Made by a program: the position numbers and the translations under genes
The notes under the pieces: generated by a model
The model's input: only the letters and a program-made list of their open reading frames with translations
Told to the model about the DNA's origin: nothing
The model's database searches: none
DNA from: Acidobacteriota bacterium
GTDB lineage: Bacteria > Acidobacteriota > Blastocatellia > RBC074
Direction of reading: 5' to 3'
Length of the DNA: 64,000 bases
Assembly: GCA_016715865.1 (NCBI GenBank)
Contig: JADJXM010000014.1
Coordinates: 124,001-188,000, forward strand
Shown: one piece after another, positions 21,383 through 37,279 of the stretch
How the letters are laid out: the number at the start of each line of letters is the position of its first letter
How positions within the stretch are numbered: position 1 is the stretch's first letter

Positions 21383-22316
21383 AACTGTCGAGCACCATAA
21401 GGCCGAAGAGTAATGGCAGATAGAGGACAGACGCCTTGAGCAGAAACCTTGACTGATCCCGATCCATCTTCATGGCCGTCGCGATGCTGGCATAGAGGAA
21501 CATCGCGCCAAGAATGACAGCTCCTGCCAGATAGACCCAGCCTGAAAATTGCAGAACCGTCGGCAGCAGGGTGACCGGCAGCAGCAGAACGGTGTACATG
21601 ACGATCTGCCGGGCGGTCGATTTGAGGTCCGGCTCGACCACCGGCAGCATCTTGATGCCGGCCCTGGCGTACTCTTCGCGATACATCGTGGCGATGGCGT
21701 GGAAATGCGGGAACTGCCAGAGGAACATGATTCCGAAGAGAACAAACGGTTCCAGTCCCATCTGATTGCGTGCGGCTGTCCAGCCGAGAAGCGGAGGCAG
21801 CGCTCCCGGAAAAGCTCCGATGAATGTGCACCAGTGAGTCCTCGTCTTGAGCGGCGTGTAGATGAAGAGATAGGTCGAGAGTGCGACAAATCCCCACAGA
21901 GCCGTCAGCGCGTTGACCGTCAGGAGCAGGTAAATTTCGGCAATGATCGTAAGGGCGATTCCGAAGATGAGCGCATATTGCGCCGGCAGGATTCCGCTCG
22001 GCAGCGGGCGTTTTTTGGTGCGCTGCATGAGTGCATCAAGATCGCGCTCCCAGTGCTGGTTGAGAGTCCCGATGCCGCTCGAAAGCAGGGCGACGCCGAT
22101 CGCGGTGTGGAACATCGTCATCCAGTCGATCCCGGCCGGTGAGCCGAGCGCGAATCCTGCCAGCGCCGACAGGACGACCAGCAGCGTGATGCGAGGCTTG
22201 GTCAGATGAAGATATGCGGCGAACCTGACCGATGGGCTCATCTCTCCTCGAGCCGGTTCGGTGAGGATCCCGCTTGCCTGCGCAGCTAATTCTTCTGCAG
22301 GCCGAGTGATTTCCAT
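21381..22316 (-). CDS. ctaB: protohaem IX farnesyltransferase (haem O synthase)
   Basis: A UbiA-family prenyltransferase of 311 residues that farnesylates haem B to haem O for haem-copper oxidases. The first aspartate-rich motif, NQHWERDLDALMQRTKKRPL, is intact, and KPRITLLVVLSALAGFALG is the usual first helix. The second conserved motif is around FLWQFPHFHAIATMYREEYA. Nine hydrophobic segments can be counted. No oxidase subunit genes are adjacent. The stop codon lies in the end of a dispersed repeat. Confidence 0.95.
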   Translation of the reverse strand: MEITRPAEELAAQASGILTEPARGEMSPSVRFAAYLHLTKPRITLLVVLSALAGFALGSPAGIDWMTMFHTAIGVALLSSGIGTLNQHWERDLDALMQRTKKRPLPSGILPAQYALIFGIALTIIAEIYLLLTVNALTALWGFVALSTYLFIYTPLKTRTHWCTFIGAFPGALPPLLGWTAARNQMGLEPFVLFGIMFLWQFPHFHAIATMYREEYARAGIKMLPVVEPDLKSTARQIVMYTVLLLPVTLLPTVLQFSGWVYLAGAVILGAMFLYASIATAMKMDRDQSRFLLKASVLYLPLLFGLMVLDS

Positions 22317-22448
22317 AACGTACCTTTCAGATAAGAGAACAATACAATATATGAACGAATTATCAGCGGTTCGGAATGAGATAAGATATCAGACGCAGAC
22401 ACTGTTTTCCAACGCCAGGAAGAATTTAAGGCCAGGGCGCCAGGGCGT

Positions 22449-22892
22449 TTAATTCTCGAGAATCCTGTCGATGCTCGCCTGATCGACTTTGCCGGTCTCT
22501 GCGATGAGGCGGGCCGCATCGTCGCACTTTTCCTGGATCGGATGGCCGGCGTGGCCGCGCGTCCAGGTCCAATCGATTCGGTGAGGCTTCGCCGCAGTAT
22601 CCAGTCGTTTCCAGAGGTCCAGATTGGCTTTCCGTTTGAAGAGGCCGGTCATGGTCTTGACCACATATTGCGAATCGGAGATGACCTCGACGTGGCACGG
22701 CTCCTTGAGCGCTTCGAGACCGAGGCAGGCGGCGACTATCTCGGCCTGCTGATTGGTTGAACTGCCGAGAAATTCGCCGAGTATCCGCTGGCGACCCTTG
22801 TACTCAAGAATCGCCGATGCTCCGGCCCGCGGCGCCTTCGTCCCATTGCCCAGACTGCTTCCATCGCAAACGATCGTGACCTTTTTCCTCAT
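22449..22892 (-). CDS. rnhA: ribonuclease HI
   Basis: Cuts RNA in RNA-DNA hybrids. The 147-residue protein has the four acidic residues of the family: Asp in TIVCDGSSLGN, Glu in TNQQAEIVAACLGLEAL, Asp in VISDSQYVVKTM, and Asp in EKCDDAARLIA. RGHAGHPIQEKCD is typical of bacterial RNase HI. The ATG at 22892 overlaps the stop of phhB (ATGA), which fixes the start and suggests coupled translation. Confidence 0.92.
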   Translation of the reverse strand: MRKKVTIVCDGSSLGNGTKAPRAGASAILEYKGRQRILGEFLGSSTNQQAEIVAACLGLEALKEPCHVEVISDSQYVVKTMTGLFKRKANLDLWKRLDTAAKPHRIDWTWTRGHAGHPIQEKCDDAARLIAETGKVDQASIDRILEN

Positions 22893-23170
22893 ACCAGTGA
22901 ATCGATCCTCCCTGCCATATCGAAATCCTTGTCTGTCAAACCACCACTTGAATGCGTCATCAGATTCAGTCTGACCTTGTTCCAACCGTGTATCAGAATA
23001 TCAGGATGATGGTCAGCTGCCTCCGCCACTTCAGCCACACGATTGACGAACTCCATGGCCTCTTTGAAATTCTGGAACTGCATATCTCTCACAATTATTT
23101 TACCTTCGCGACGCCAATCCGGCCTGCGCTCAAGTCTCTCTACGATTCCGGTTTCGTCAAGATTCATCAA
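22889..23170 (-). CDS. phhB: pterin-4a-carbinolamine dehydratase
   Basis: A 93-residue protein that dehydrates 4a-hydroxytetrahydropterin. The conserved block EAADHHPDILIHGWNKVRLN followed by THSSGGLTDKDFDMA is the family signature, including the paired His and the later His. No aromatic amino acid hydroxylase is nearby. First gene of a two-gene unit with rnhA. Confidence 0.92.
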   Translation of the reverse strand: MMNLDETGIVERLERRPDWRREGKIIVRDMQFQNFKEAMEFVNRVAEVAEAADHHPDILIHGWNKVRLNLMTHSSGGLTDKDFDMAGRIDSLV

Positions 23171-23395
23171 ATTCCCCTTCGTTTTCCGACACTCGGTTCG
23201 GGATCCGATTCAAAAAGGTCTTACCAACTTGTAAATGTTCTCACACCGGAGATGGCTTGCACAACGAGACAGCGGTTGTATAAGATTATCCATTATCAAC
23301 TCCGGAAAATTAGAGAATACGCCTTACCTCCCTTCTTAAAATGCCGGCCTGAGGTGCTGCAGGTCTAAAATGCCGGTTAAGGAGACAAGCTACAG

Positions 23396-25513
<2,118 letters not shown>

Positions 25514-25517
25514 TCAG

Positions 25518-25604
25518 GACTTGCGCAGAATCCTGGGAGCGCAGGCTTCCATTTCCGCTATTAACTTTAATAAGCAGGCTGGAAGCCTGCGTTCCCAGGT
25601 AGTT
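25518..25604. repeat. dispersed palindromic repeat (CGCAGAATCCTGGGAGCGCAGG...)
   Basis: The left arm CCTGGGAGCGCAGGCTTCCA and right arm TGGAAGCCTGCGTTCCCAGG form an imperfect stem around an AT-rich loop between the E1 gene and the MOSC gene. The left arm repeats the sequence at 3838-3872. It may end transcription of the E1 gene. Confidence 0.85.
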
Positions 25605-25612
25605 TAACTACG

Positions 25613-26083
25613 ATGAATGCGGCACACGGAAAATTGATCGGCATCTATGTCGGAGCTCTAAAAGGCGAAGACAAGACCGAAACGCGGAGTGCGGAACTGG
25701 TACCCGGACATGGGCTGCGTGGAGATTCGCACGCCGGCCGTGATGCCGATCGCCAGGTCAGCCTCTTTTCATCAGAGGTTCTGGATCAATTGACCTCCGA
25801 AGGGTTTTCGATCACTCCCGAAGCGATCAGTGCCAACCTCATGACTGAAAATATCGGCCTCGATTCACTGAAACCGGGCACGCAATTGCGGATCGGCGGG
25901 GCGATCATCGAAATCGTCGAGCCCCGCAAACCATGCCGTTCGATCACACGTATTGACAATCGATTGCCTAAAAGATTGTATGGAAATTGCGGCCAATTGG
26001 GACGTATTCTTGATGGAGGGATAGTCCAGGCAGGAGACGAAATAGAAATTCTCGCGGACCAGCGGCAGCCCGCTCTCTGGTAG
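25613..26083 (+). CDS. MOSC-domain protein
   Basis: A 156-residue MOSC (molybdenum cofactor sulfurase C-terminal) domain. The pattern VPGHGLRGDSHAGRDADRQV, then NLMTENIGLDSLKPGTQLRIG and a conserved Cys in VEPRKPCRSI fits stand-alone MOSC proteins, which bind molybdenum cofactor or carry sulfur via that Cys. A link with mog at 15.5 kb is plausible but not shown by position. Confidence 0.88.
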   Translation: MNAAHGKLIGIYVGALKGEDKTETRSAELVPGHGLRGDSHAGRDADRQVSLFSSEVLDQLTSEGFSITPEAISANLMTENIGLDSLKPGTQLRIGGAIIEIVEPRKPCRSITRIDNRLPKRLYGNCGQLGRILDGGIVQAGDEIEILADQRQPALW

Positions 26084-26090
26084 TCGTGAC

Positions 26091-26114
26091 GGCGAGACAA
26101 ATCCGTCTCGCCGC
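26091..26114. terminator. bidirectional hairpin between convergent genes
   Basis: A perfect 9-bp stem (CGGCGAGAC / GTCTCGCCG) around AAATCC, between the MOSC gene and the convergent gene at 26132. No T run follows, so it may be rho-assisted or only a barrier. Confidence 0.55.
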
Positions 26115-26131
26115 CGCATTCAACCTTTCAA

Positions 26132-26608
26132 TCACCGCAACCGCGGCAGCTCAAAAGTATCCGCCAGCATGTTGATACGCACACGAACAGCCTCCCACGA
26201 TGCCTTCATCCGACCGGTGGTACGGTATCCCCGGACATAACCATTCAGAGTCCGTGCTTCTCTCAGGACATCCTGGACTTGCGCACGGGTCTCCCACCAG
26301 GTATCCGTACGATCGAATCTTGATCGCAATCTGTCGGTAGCGTTTTCAAGCTCCTTGACCTGCTTCCATAACCGGTCTTCGGTGCTCGTGCCGTCCAGTC
26401 TTGTCTTGTCGACCTCGGCATCGAAGACGCGTTTGAATTCGTCGGTCGCCTCTTCGAGATTACGGATGATGCGATCGACTTCAGCCTTGCTCAACCGGTC
26501 TCTCCCTCTCCCTCTTCTTCCCTGTCCCATTACGTCCGAGGTGAAAAATTGAACGGTCGTGATTATCGCCAGCAAAGCAACCAGCATTTTGATACGGGAA
26601 TTCTTCAT
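26132..26608 (-). CDS. exported helical protein of unknown function
   Basis: 158 residues with a clear signal peptide (MKNSRIKMLVALLAIITTVQ, cleavage likely after VMGQ). A short RGRGRD-rich stretch follows, then a mainly alpha-helical region of charged heptads (RIIRNLEEATDEFKRVFDAE). No family recognised. GGAGG precedes the ATG at 26608. It probably acts in the periplasm. Confidence 0.7.
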   Translation of the reverse strand: MKNSRIKMLVALLAIITTVQFFTSDVMGQGRRGRGRDRLSKAEVDRIIRNLEEATDEFKRVFDAEVDKTRLDGTSTEDRLWKQVKELENATDRLRSRFDRTDTWWETRAQVQDVLREARTLNGYVRGYRTTGRMKASWEAVRVRINMLADTFELPRLR

Positions 26609-27007
26609 CTGTCCTCCAGATTTTTTTATTGATAATTCGCAAAAAATCAGATTCAAACTACATGGAATCTAAACCTGATTTCAGCATATTCGCTATAAAT
26701 CTACAGACGAGCTTATGATGCGCATCAATGGTTATTTGGTTGATATTTATTTTCTTTTTTTGTGATTTTTATTGCGGATTCATGCGCAAAAATGCGGAAA
26801 GATCCGCACCATCCCTGACGGGCTGCGATTCAGTTTTCGCTTAAGTCTTTATTAACCGGAGGATTTTATCTCACCGATCGGTATGGTACTTGCAGCGGAA
26901 ATCTATTGAGTTCCGGGAAACTAATAACCCAATCGCCTGTTGCGGGAGCGGATTCCTGGAAGAAATACGATCGCTTTGGCGAGCAGGCGTTATGGCAGGA
27001 GGATACG
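26609..27007. other. intergenic region between divergent exported-protein genes
   Basis: About 400 bases with no gene I can support. It is AT-rich around 26730-26780 and should hold promoters for both flanking genes. A 34-codon frame runs into the next gene but looks non-coding. Confidence 0.6.
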
Positions 27008-27970
27008 ATGAATAAGAGGATGAAACGGACAGTGATGCTGGCGTTAGTGCTGTCACTAGCCTTGAGTGGGATGCTGGCAAGCGTCGCGGCGGCTCAGCAG
27101 GCGCAACGTCAGCGAACTCCGAGTCGCCAGATGACGACTTCACGAGTGACCTTCCAGAAAGGCTATATTAACGGTTACAAGGACGGAAACGGCATTGGCA
27201 AAAAAGATTATCAGGCGAAGATCAACACCGATTTCCGCGATTACGATCAATACCGTCAGGCCGATCGAGGGTATCTTTCAAGCTCTGGCCGAATAAATGA
27301 TTATCAGGATGGCTATCGTCTGGGTTTCGAGCTCGGTTATGTCGATGGGTATTACGGTCGGACGTATTCGACCAGACTTCCGACGAATGCTGCAGCATTG
27401 CGCGTTAACCCGACCTATGTCGAGCAATCGCAACAACGCGCAGGCTTTCTGATTCCCGATAATACAGAGCTGGTTCTGAGGCTGAACGACACGCTGAACA
27501 CGAAAACCAGCCAGCGCGGCGACGTGTTTCGGGCCACGGTTGCGGCTCCGCAAGAATACGAAGGCGCGACAGTGCAGGGCCATATAGCCGAAATTCAACG
27601 CTCAGGGCGCTTGACAGGACGGACCGAGATGCGGCTGGAGTTCGACACGATCAGGTTGCGAAACGGACGCTCAGGCGTCTTTCAGGCAACTCTCGAGAAG
27701 GTACACGAAGGCGATACCGTCAAATCGGTCGATGCGGAAGGCAATATTGAAACTGCCGGTAAAGGCAGAGACACGGCTATCAGAGCGGGTGGTGCGGCTG
27801 CTATAGGCGCAATTATCGGAGCGATTGCGGGCGGCGGCAAAGGCGCTGCGATCGGCGCGCTGATCGGCGCCGGAGTCGGTGCGGGCTCAGTCTATATTCA
27901 AGGCAATAAAGATCTTATCCTGGAGCCGCAAACGGAAATGACCGTCCGCACCTCGGCGCCACAGACCTGA
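27008..27970 (+). CDS. exported protein with glycine-zipper segment
   Basis: 320 residues. Signal peptide residues 1-29. The middle has repeated GY.DG-type motifs (GYINGYKDGNGIGKKD, YQDGYRLGFELGYVDGYYG). About 140-250 looks like a beta-rich domain (IPDNTELVLRLNDTLNTKTS). At about 265-300 a glycine zipper (AAIGAIIGAIAGGGKGAAIG) suggests membrane association as in YMGG-type or Omp16-like zippers. AGGAGG precedes the ATG at 27008. Probably envelope-located; function unknown. Confidence 0.7.
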   Translation: MNKRMKRTVMLALVLSLALSGMLASVAAAQQAQRQRTPSRQMTTSRVTFQKGYINGYKDGNGIGKKDYQAKINTDFRDYDQYRQADRGYLSSSGRINDYQDGYRLGFELGYVDGYYGRTYSTRLPTNAAALRVNPTYVEQSQQRAGFLIPDNTELVLRLNDTLNTKTSQRGDVFRATVAAPQEYEGATVQGHIAEIQRSGRLTGRTEMRLEFDTIRLRNGRSGVFQATLEKVHEGDTVKSVDAEGNIETAGKGRDTAIRAGGAAAIGAIIGAIAGGGKGAAIGALIGAGVGAGSVYIQGNKDLILEPQTEMTVRTSAPQT

Positions 27971-27976
27971 AGTTGT

Positions 27977-28786
<810 letters not shown>

Positions 28787-28923
28787 GTTGTTTGCTCCGG
28801 CATAGAATGTGCCATAACCTTGTTGGAATAAGATAAATCGATCTGAAATCAGATTATTTCATCTGAGTGCATTGCAGATCAACAGGCGGGCCGTGGTAGA
28901 GAATTATGAAAGGATAAGAGGAG

Positions 28924-29742
28924 ATGAGCTACAGGATCGAGTTTCGTGATGTGAAGCTGGCGTTTGGTGAAAAGGTTGTGCTGGACGGCATATCTTTTGG
29001 CGTCAGGCCGGGTCAAATGACGGTCATCCTCGGCCAGTCCGGATCGGGTAAATCGACCACATTGCGCCTTTTACTGGGGCTTTTAAAGCCTGATGCGGGT
29101 CAGATATACATCAATGGAGAGGAGATTTCGCATATGAAGGAAGATGATCTCAATCGCGTGCGGCAGCGCATGAGCATCGTCTTTCAGGAGGGCGCTCTTT
29201 TTGACAGTCTGACGGTCTACGAAAACATCGCATACCGTCCGCGAGAACTTGGATGGCCGGAAGCAAAGGTCGACGAGCGCGTGCAGGAGGTGCTGGATTT
29301 CGCCGGACTCAAGGATGTGGCCGACCTGCTGCCGGGTTCGCTATCGGGCGGAACACAGCGTTTGGTGGCAATCGCCCGCGCAATTGTCGATGACCCTGAA
29401 ATACTGCTCTTCGATGAACCGACTGTCGGGCTCGATCCTCCGACAGCGCGCATGATCTGTGAAACTGCCGTCAAACTGCGCGATCTTGAAAACACTACCT
29501 CCATGTTCGTCACGCATCGCCTCGCTGATGTTCGCTTTCTTGCGTCCCATTACGCCGTACGCGATGAAAACAACAATGTCACCATCCATGATGAGAGCAA
29601 CGATCTTTGCCTCATCAACACTTCGTTCATTATGATCAATGATGGAAAAGTCGTTTTCCAGGGTACCGATGAGATGCTCTGGCAGGCAGAGGACTCATTC
29701 CTCCGTGATTTTGTGCGCGGAGACGAGGATCTCAATACATAA
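28924..29742 (+). CDS. Mla-type ABC ATPase subunit (intact)
   Basis: 272 residues, paralogue of the divergent gene at 27977. Walker A 37-GQSGSGKST-45, Q-loop FQEG, signature LSGGTQRL, Walker B LLFDEPTVGLDP with catalytic Glu165, and H-loop VTHR with His198: all complete. The C-terminal extension (SNDLCLINTSFIMINDGKVV) matches that of the partner. AAGGATAAGAGGAG lies just before the ATG. The pair may form a heterodimer in which this subunit supplies the active site, driving a lipid-transport permease encoded elsewhere. Confidence 0.88.
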   Translation: MSYRIEFRDVKLAFGEKVVLDGISFGVRPGQMTVILGQSGSGKSTTLRLLLGLLKPDAGQIYINGEEISHMKEDDLNRVRQRMSIVFQEGALFDSLTVYENIAYRPRELGWPEAKVDERVQEVLDFAGLKDVADLLPGSLSGGTQRLVAIARAIVDDPEILLFDEPTVGLDPPTARMICETAVKLRDLENTTSMFVTHRLADVRFLASHYAVRDENNNVTIHDESNDLCLINTSFIMINDGKVVFQGTDEMLWQAEDSFLRDFVRGDEDLNT

Positions 29743-29887
29743 GGTCCAGCCTCCCGCTTTGATCCCCGTGTTTTGGCACAATGATTGCCTTAATTTAATA
29801 TCACGTGAAAAAAAGATGGCTTCACCTGGATGCACGAAATCAGGCGGGGCTCATATCGATTAACTTGTGCGAAGAAAGGGGAATCAG

Positions 29888-30364
29888 ATGAAAGTCCAGG
29901 ATGTAATGACAAGCAACGTCGGAACGTGCCGGCCCGAGACGAATCTGGCTGAGGCAGCGATGATGATGTGGGATGGCGATTGCGGAGTGCTCCCTGTGGT
30001 CGATGACCAGGGCAAAGTGGTCGCAATGATCACCGATCGAGACATTGCGATTGCGGCTGCGACAAATGATCGTCCCGCTTCGCATATCGCCGTGCACGAA
30101 GCGATGTCCGGGACGGTATCGTTCGTATTGCCCGACGAGGATATCAGGACGGCGCTCAAGACAATGCGGCATGACAAGATAAGGCGTCTTCCGGTGCTCG
30201 ATCATGATGGGCATTTGAAAGGGCTTCTTTCTGTCAACGACATCGTCTGTCGCGCCGAGGAGGCACGCGGAAAGACGGTTCCCGAGATCACATATGAAGA
30301 GGCAATGGGCACCATCAAGGCAATCTGCGAACATCGGTCGCATCACTCCGAAGCGAAAGCCTGA
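29888..30364 (+). CDS. CBS-domain pair protein
   Basis: 158 residues consisting of two CBS domains (about 1-60 and 68-130) that together bind an adenosine nucleotide. Motifs: VQDVMTSNVGTCRPETNL, GVLPVVDDQGKVVAMITDRD, then EDIRTALKTMRHDKIRRLPV. Short C-terminal helix with several His. It lies 49 bases before the alpha-glucan phosphorylase gene and could sense energy state for it; this is inference from position. AAGGGG precedes the ATG at 29888. Confidence 0.88.
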   Translation: MKVQDVMTSNVGTCRPETNLAEAAMMMWDGDCGVLPVVDDQGKVVAMITDRDIAIAAATNDRPASHIAVHEAMSGTVSFVLPDEDIRTALKTMRHDKIRRLPVLDHDGHLKGLLSVNDIVCRAEEARGKTVPEITYEEAMGTIKAICEHRSHHSEAKA

Positions 30365-30413
30365 AGGCTCGGTCATCCTCTCCCTTTGGTTTGCCTGTGG
30401 AAGGACTTAGCCA

Positions 30414-32177
<1,764 letters not shown>

Positions 32178-32287
32178 ATACTCCGGCTGAGCGATTCAGT
32201 TCCCATCTTTATCATCGCGTGTGGCGCTCAACCCGCTACTGCTGTAAAATCCTGCAATTATCAACTATTTATCGAAGGAGCAGACGC

Positions 32288-32896
32288 GTGCAAAAACGAT
32301 GGATCCGGTGGTTTATACTTCTGATCCTGACGGCATCGGTTGCGGCCGCGGCGGGTAAATTCGACTGGTTTCCGGGTGATATTGCGATGACCGGTCTCAT
32401 CCAGTCGCTGACGGGCGGCAACGTCGGTTGGGCGCGAATTGTCACCAGCACCGTCAGCGCGCCCTGGAACTATATCCTGCTCGCCGTTACGGCGGGGCTT
32501 GCATGGTGGCTGGCCGGCTGGCGTGGCGCGGTCATTGCCCTCATCAGTTTCGGCGGTTTGCTGCTGGCTGAGCCGTATCTTAAATCGATGATCGCCCGCC
32601 CACGGCCTTCGCCGTTGCTGATCAGAGTATCCGGATCGTCATCCGGCTATTCTTTTCCGTCAGGCTTCGGATTGCTCTATTTTTCGATGTTCGGTTATCT
32701 GGCTGTTCTGGCGTGGGAGCGGCTGACGGGCCGGCGACGCTTGAGCATGGTGCTTGTCTGCTGTCTGATTCTGGTCATCGGAGGGAGCGCGCGGGTTGCG
32801 CTGGGCGCTCACTGGCCCAGTGACATCGCAGGCGCATATCTGATCGGATTGACATGGGTCATGCTGCTGCTTAACCTTGATCGGTCTGTCGGATGA
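32288..32896 (+). CDS. PAP2-family phosphatase with altered second motif
   Basis: A 202-residue membrane phosphatase of the PAP2/acid phosphatase group. Motif 1 (KSMIARPRP) and motif 3 (SARVALGAHWPSD) are intact. Motif 2 reads 124-PSGF-127 where the family has PSGH, so the general-acid His is replaced by Phe127. Six hydrophobic helices. It may act on undecaprenyl or phosphatidyl phosphates, or be inactive. GTG start, after AAGGAG; the upstream open frame is not used. Confidence 0.82.
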   Translation: MQKRWIRWFILLILTASVAAAAGKFDWFPGDIAMTGLIQSLTGGNVGWARIVTSTVSAPWNYILLAVTAGLAWWLAGWRGAVIALISFGGLLLAEPYLKSMIARPRPSPLLIRVSGSSSGYSFPSGFGLLYFSMFGYLAVLAWERLTGRRRLSMVLVCCLILVIGGSARVALGAHWPSDIAGAYLIGLTWVMLLLNLDRSVG

Positions 32897-32947
32897 TGAT
32901 CAAGCGGCCAAGTAACTCTTTTTTACATTTTGCCTGGAGACCAAAAA

Positions 32948-35392
<2,445 letters not shown>

Positions 35393-35414
35393 TGGATGCC
35401 GCTGCATTCATCTG

Positions 35415-35447
35415 CGGCTATGAATTCTTTTCAGGAATTCATAGCCG
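35415..35447. terminator. perfect hairpin after the acylase gene
   Basis: A 13-bp perfect stem (CGGCTATGAATTC / GAATTCATAGCCG) with a 7-base loop, 22 bases past the acylase stop. No T run follows. Confidence 0.6.
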
Positions 35448-35749
35448 TGACGATGAAAGGCGCATGGTGTCAGGTTATCAATGACTTGTTTCGTCAAACA
35501 CTGATCTCGCAAGTGGTTTCCATTAATTCGGAAATTTTTCCACTCATGTGATATCGCCATTCAAAAATACTCGCCATATCTCGGTATGGTCAGTCATCCG
35601 ACAGTAATCCAGTTATTATCCGCCACAAAATACGACAGAAATTCGTAGTGTTATAGACGCTCAGGCGACTACAGTTTAGTGAGCAGTCAAAGACCAGCAA
35701 TCCTGGATCGTTTCATCACTAAGACAAACCCTGGAAGAGAGGCGGCTTT
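35448..35749. other. intergenic region, AT-rich, no gene seen
   Basis: About 300 bases without a supportable gene. It has AT-rich patches and presumably carries the promoter of the esterase gene at 35750. Confidence 0.55.
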
Positions 35750-37213
35750 ATGAAAACCGTGAGATTTGTTTTCGTCTGGTTGGCGCTGTTGGGCCTGCAA
35801 TCCATCAGCACCGCGCAATCGCAGGACGTGGCTGCTGGAAGTGCCGTTACGCCACTCACCATCGGCGAGACTTTGCAAATCACCTCGATGCGGCTCAACG
35901 AGACGCGCGAGATTCGCGTGGCGCTGCCTCATTCGTATGGAAATTCATCGCGGCGATATCCGGTTATATATGCGACGGATGGAGAAAGCTTGTTTCTGCC
36001 GGCCGCCAGCGCCGTGCAATTTATGACGACGGCCTCGGAACTGCCGCAGATGCCTGAAGCGATTGTCGTCGGCATCATGAATAAGAACCGTCTGCGCGAT
36101 ATGCCCATCCCGCAGACGTATGGTAAAGGTGGTGAAGAGCGCTTTCTCTCGTTTCTCGCCGATGAATTGGTGCCGTTTATCGAAAAGCGATATCTTACAC
36201 AGCCGTTGCGTGTTCTCATCGGTCATTCGCAGGGCGGAACATTCGCCCATTACGCGCTGGTCATGCGTCCAACCGTGTTTCCGTGGATTCTACCAATCGA
36301 TGGGCCGTTATTCGGGCCGGTGCGTCCGTTGCTGGAAAAGACCAAAGATCTGATTACACGGGACGCGAAGTTTCGCGGTCGGCTGGTGACGGTTGAACGA
36401 CAGCTCGGCTGGATGAACGACTGGCCATCTCTCGTTCAAAACGCGCCGAAAGGCTTTTACGGCGCGCGGGTTGAAATCTCAGACGAGACGCACGAGACAA
36501 TGGTCTACAAAGGAATTTATGAGGGGCTCAAGCGGCTCTTCTACGATTTCGTGCCTCAGATCAGAGACGAGAAACTGACGGAGCTCGAAGCCCGGTACAA
36601 GGCGCTTTCGGAAGCCTACGGCTATTCGGTGGATATTCCGCTGGCTGTCTTGCTGGTGAGCGCCGGCCGCAACGCGATGCAGCAGCATGGCGAGGATGCA
36701 GTGAAGCTGGTTCGGAAAGCGATGGCGGTTTATGGCGAATCGCCTGCAACAAAACGGTTCCTGGCCCAGGCGGAAGATGCTCTGGAGAAAGGCCCGCCCG
36801 ATTCGCGCGTTGCGGAATTTTTGAACCTGCCCCCGGTCAGCGCTGCAAAAATGAAGCCATTCCTGGGAACCTGGGAGGGTAGAAAAGAAGTGCCAAACGG
36901 CGTCCCGCTCGACCTTTCGATAACATTCTATGCCGACGGCGAGGCGGTCCGCGGAGAGGGCAAATGGACGGGACCGCGAGGCGGCATCATTCCATTTCAG
37001 GTCGAGTTCATGCGGGTTCTTGAGGATGGGACTTTGCAGTGGGGCGGTCGTGCAGGCAAATCTGGCGGAATCAATGTCTCGACCGCGAAACTTGCGGATG
37101 ACGGCACACTCAATGTGAGTGAAGAGCTGGTGGGAGTGACCCCGCCGCCGGGCATTCCCGTTGATCCGAATTCATTGCGGCCGGTCTCGTTCACGTGCAA
37201 CCGCAAAAAATGA
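35750..37213 (+). CDS. exported esterase of the Fes/IroE (esterase D) alpha/beta-hydrolase group
   Basis: 487 residues. Signal peptide residues 1-24. The alpha/beta-hydrolase domain (about 45-290) has YPVIYATDGESLFLP and the nucleophile elbow LIGHSQGGTF. A late catalytic His lies in SDETHETMVYKG. This is the putative esterase group related to enterochelin esterase. A helical region follows (about 290-360), then a C-terminal lipocalin/calycin-like beta domain of unknown role (FLGTWEGRKEVPNGVPLDLS to the end). Substrate unknown. Confidence 0.82.
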   Translation: MKTVRFVFVWLALLGLQSISTAQSQDVAAGSAVTPLTIGETLQITSMRLNETREIRVALPHSYGNSSRRYPVIYATDGESLFLPAASAVQFMTTASELPQMPEAIVVGIMNKNRLRDMPIPQTYGKGGEERFLSFLADELVPFIEKRYLTQPLRVLIGHSQGGTFAHYALVMRPTVFPWILPIDGPLFGPVRPLLEKTKDLITRDAKFRGRLVTVERQLGWMNDWPSLVQNAPKGFYGARVEISDETHETMVYKGIYEGLKRLFYDFVPQIRDEKLTELEARYKALSEAYGYSVDIPLAVLLVSAGRNAMQQHGEDAVKLVRKAMAVYGESPATKRFLAQAEDALEKGPPDSRVAEFLNLPPVSAAKMKPFLGTWEGRKEVPNGVPLDLSITFYADGEAVRGEGKWTGPRGGIIPFQVEFMRVLEDGTLQWGGRAGKSGGINVSTAKLADDGTLNVSEELVGVTPPPGIPVDPNSLRPVSFTCNRKK

Positions 37214-37279
37214 TGGGGGAATCGCGTCCTCGCCGCGACCGGATGGAAACTATACCGTATCAAACAGTGGAACCTCGAG

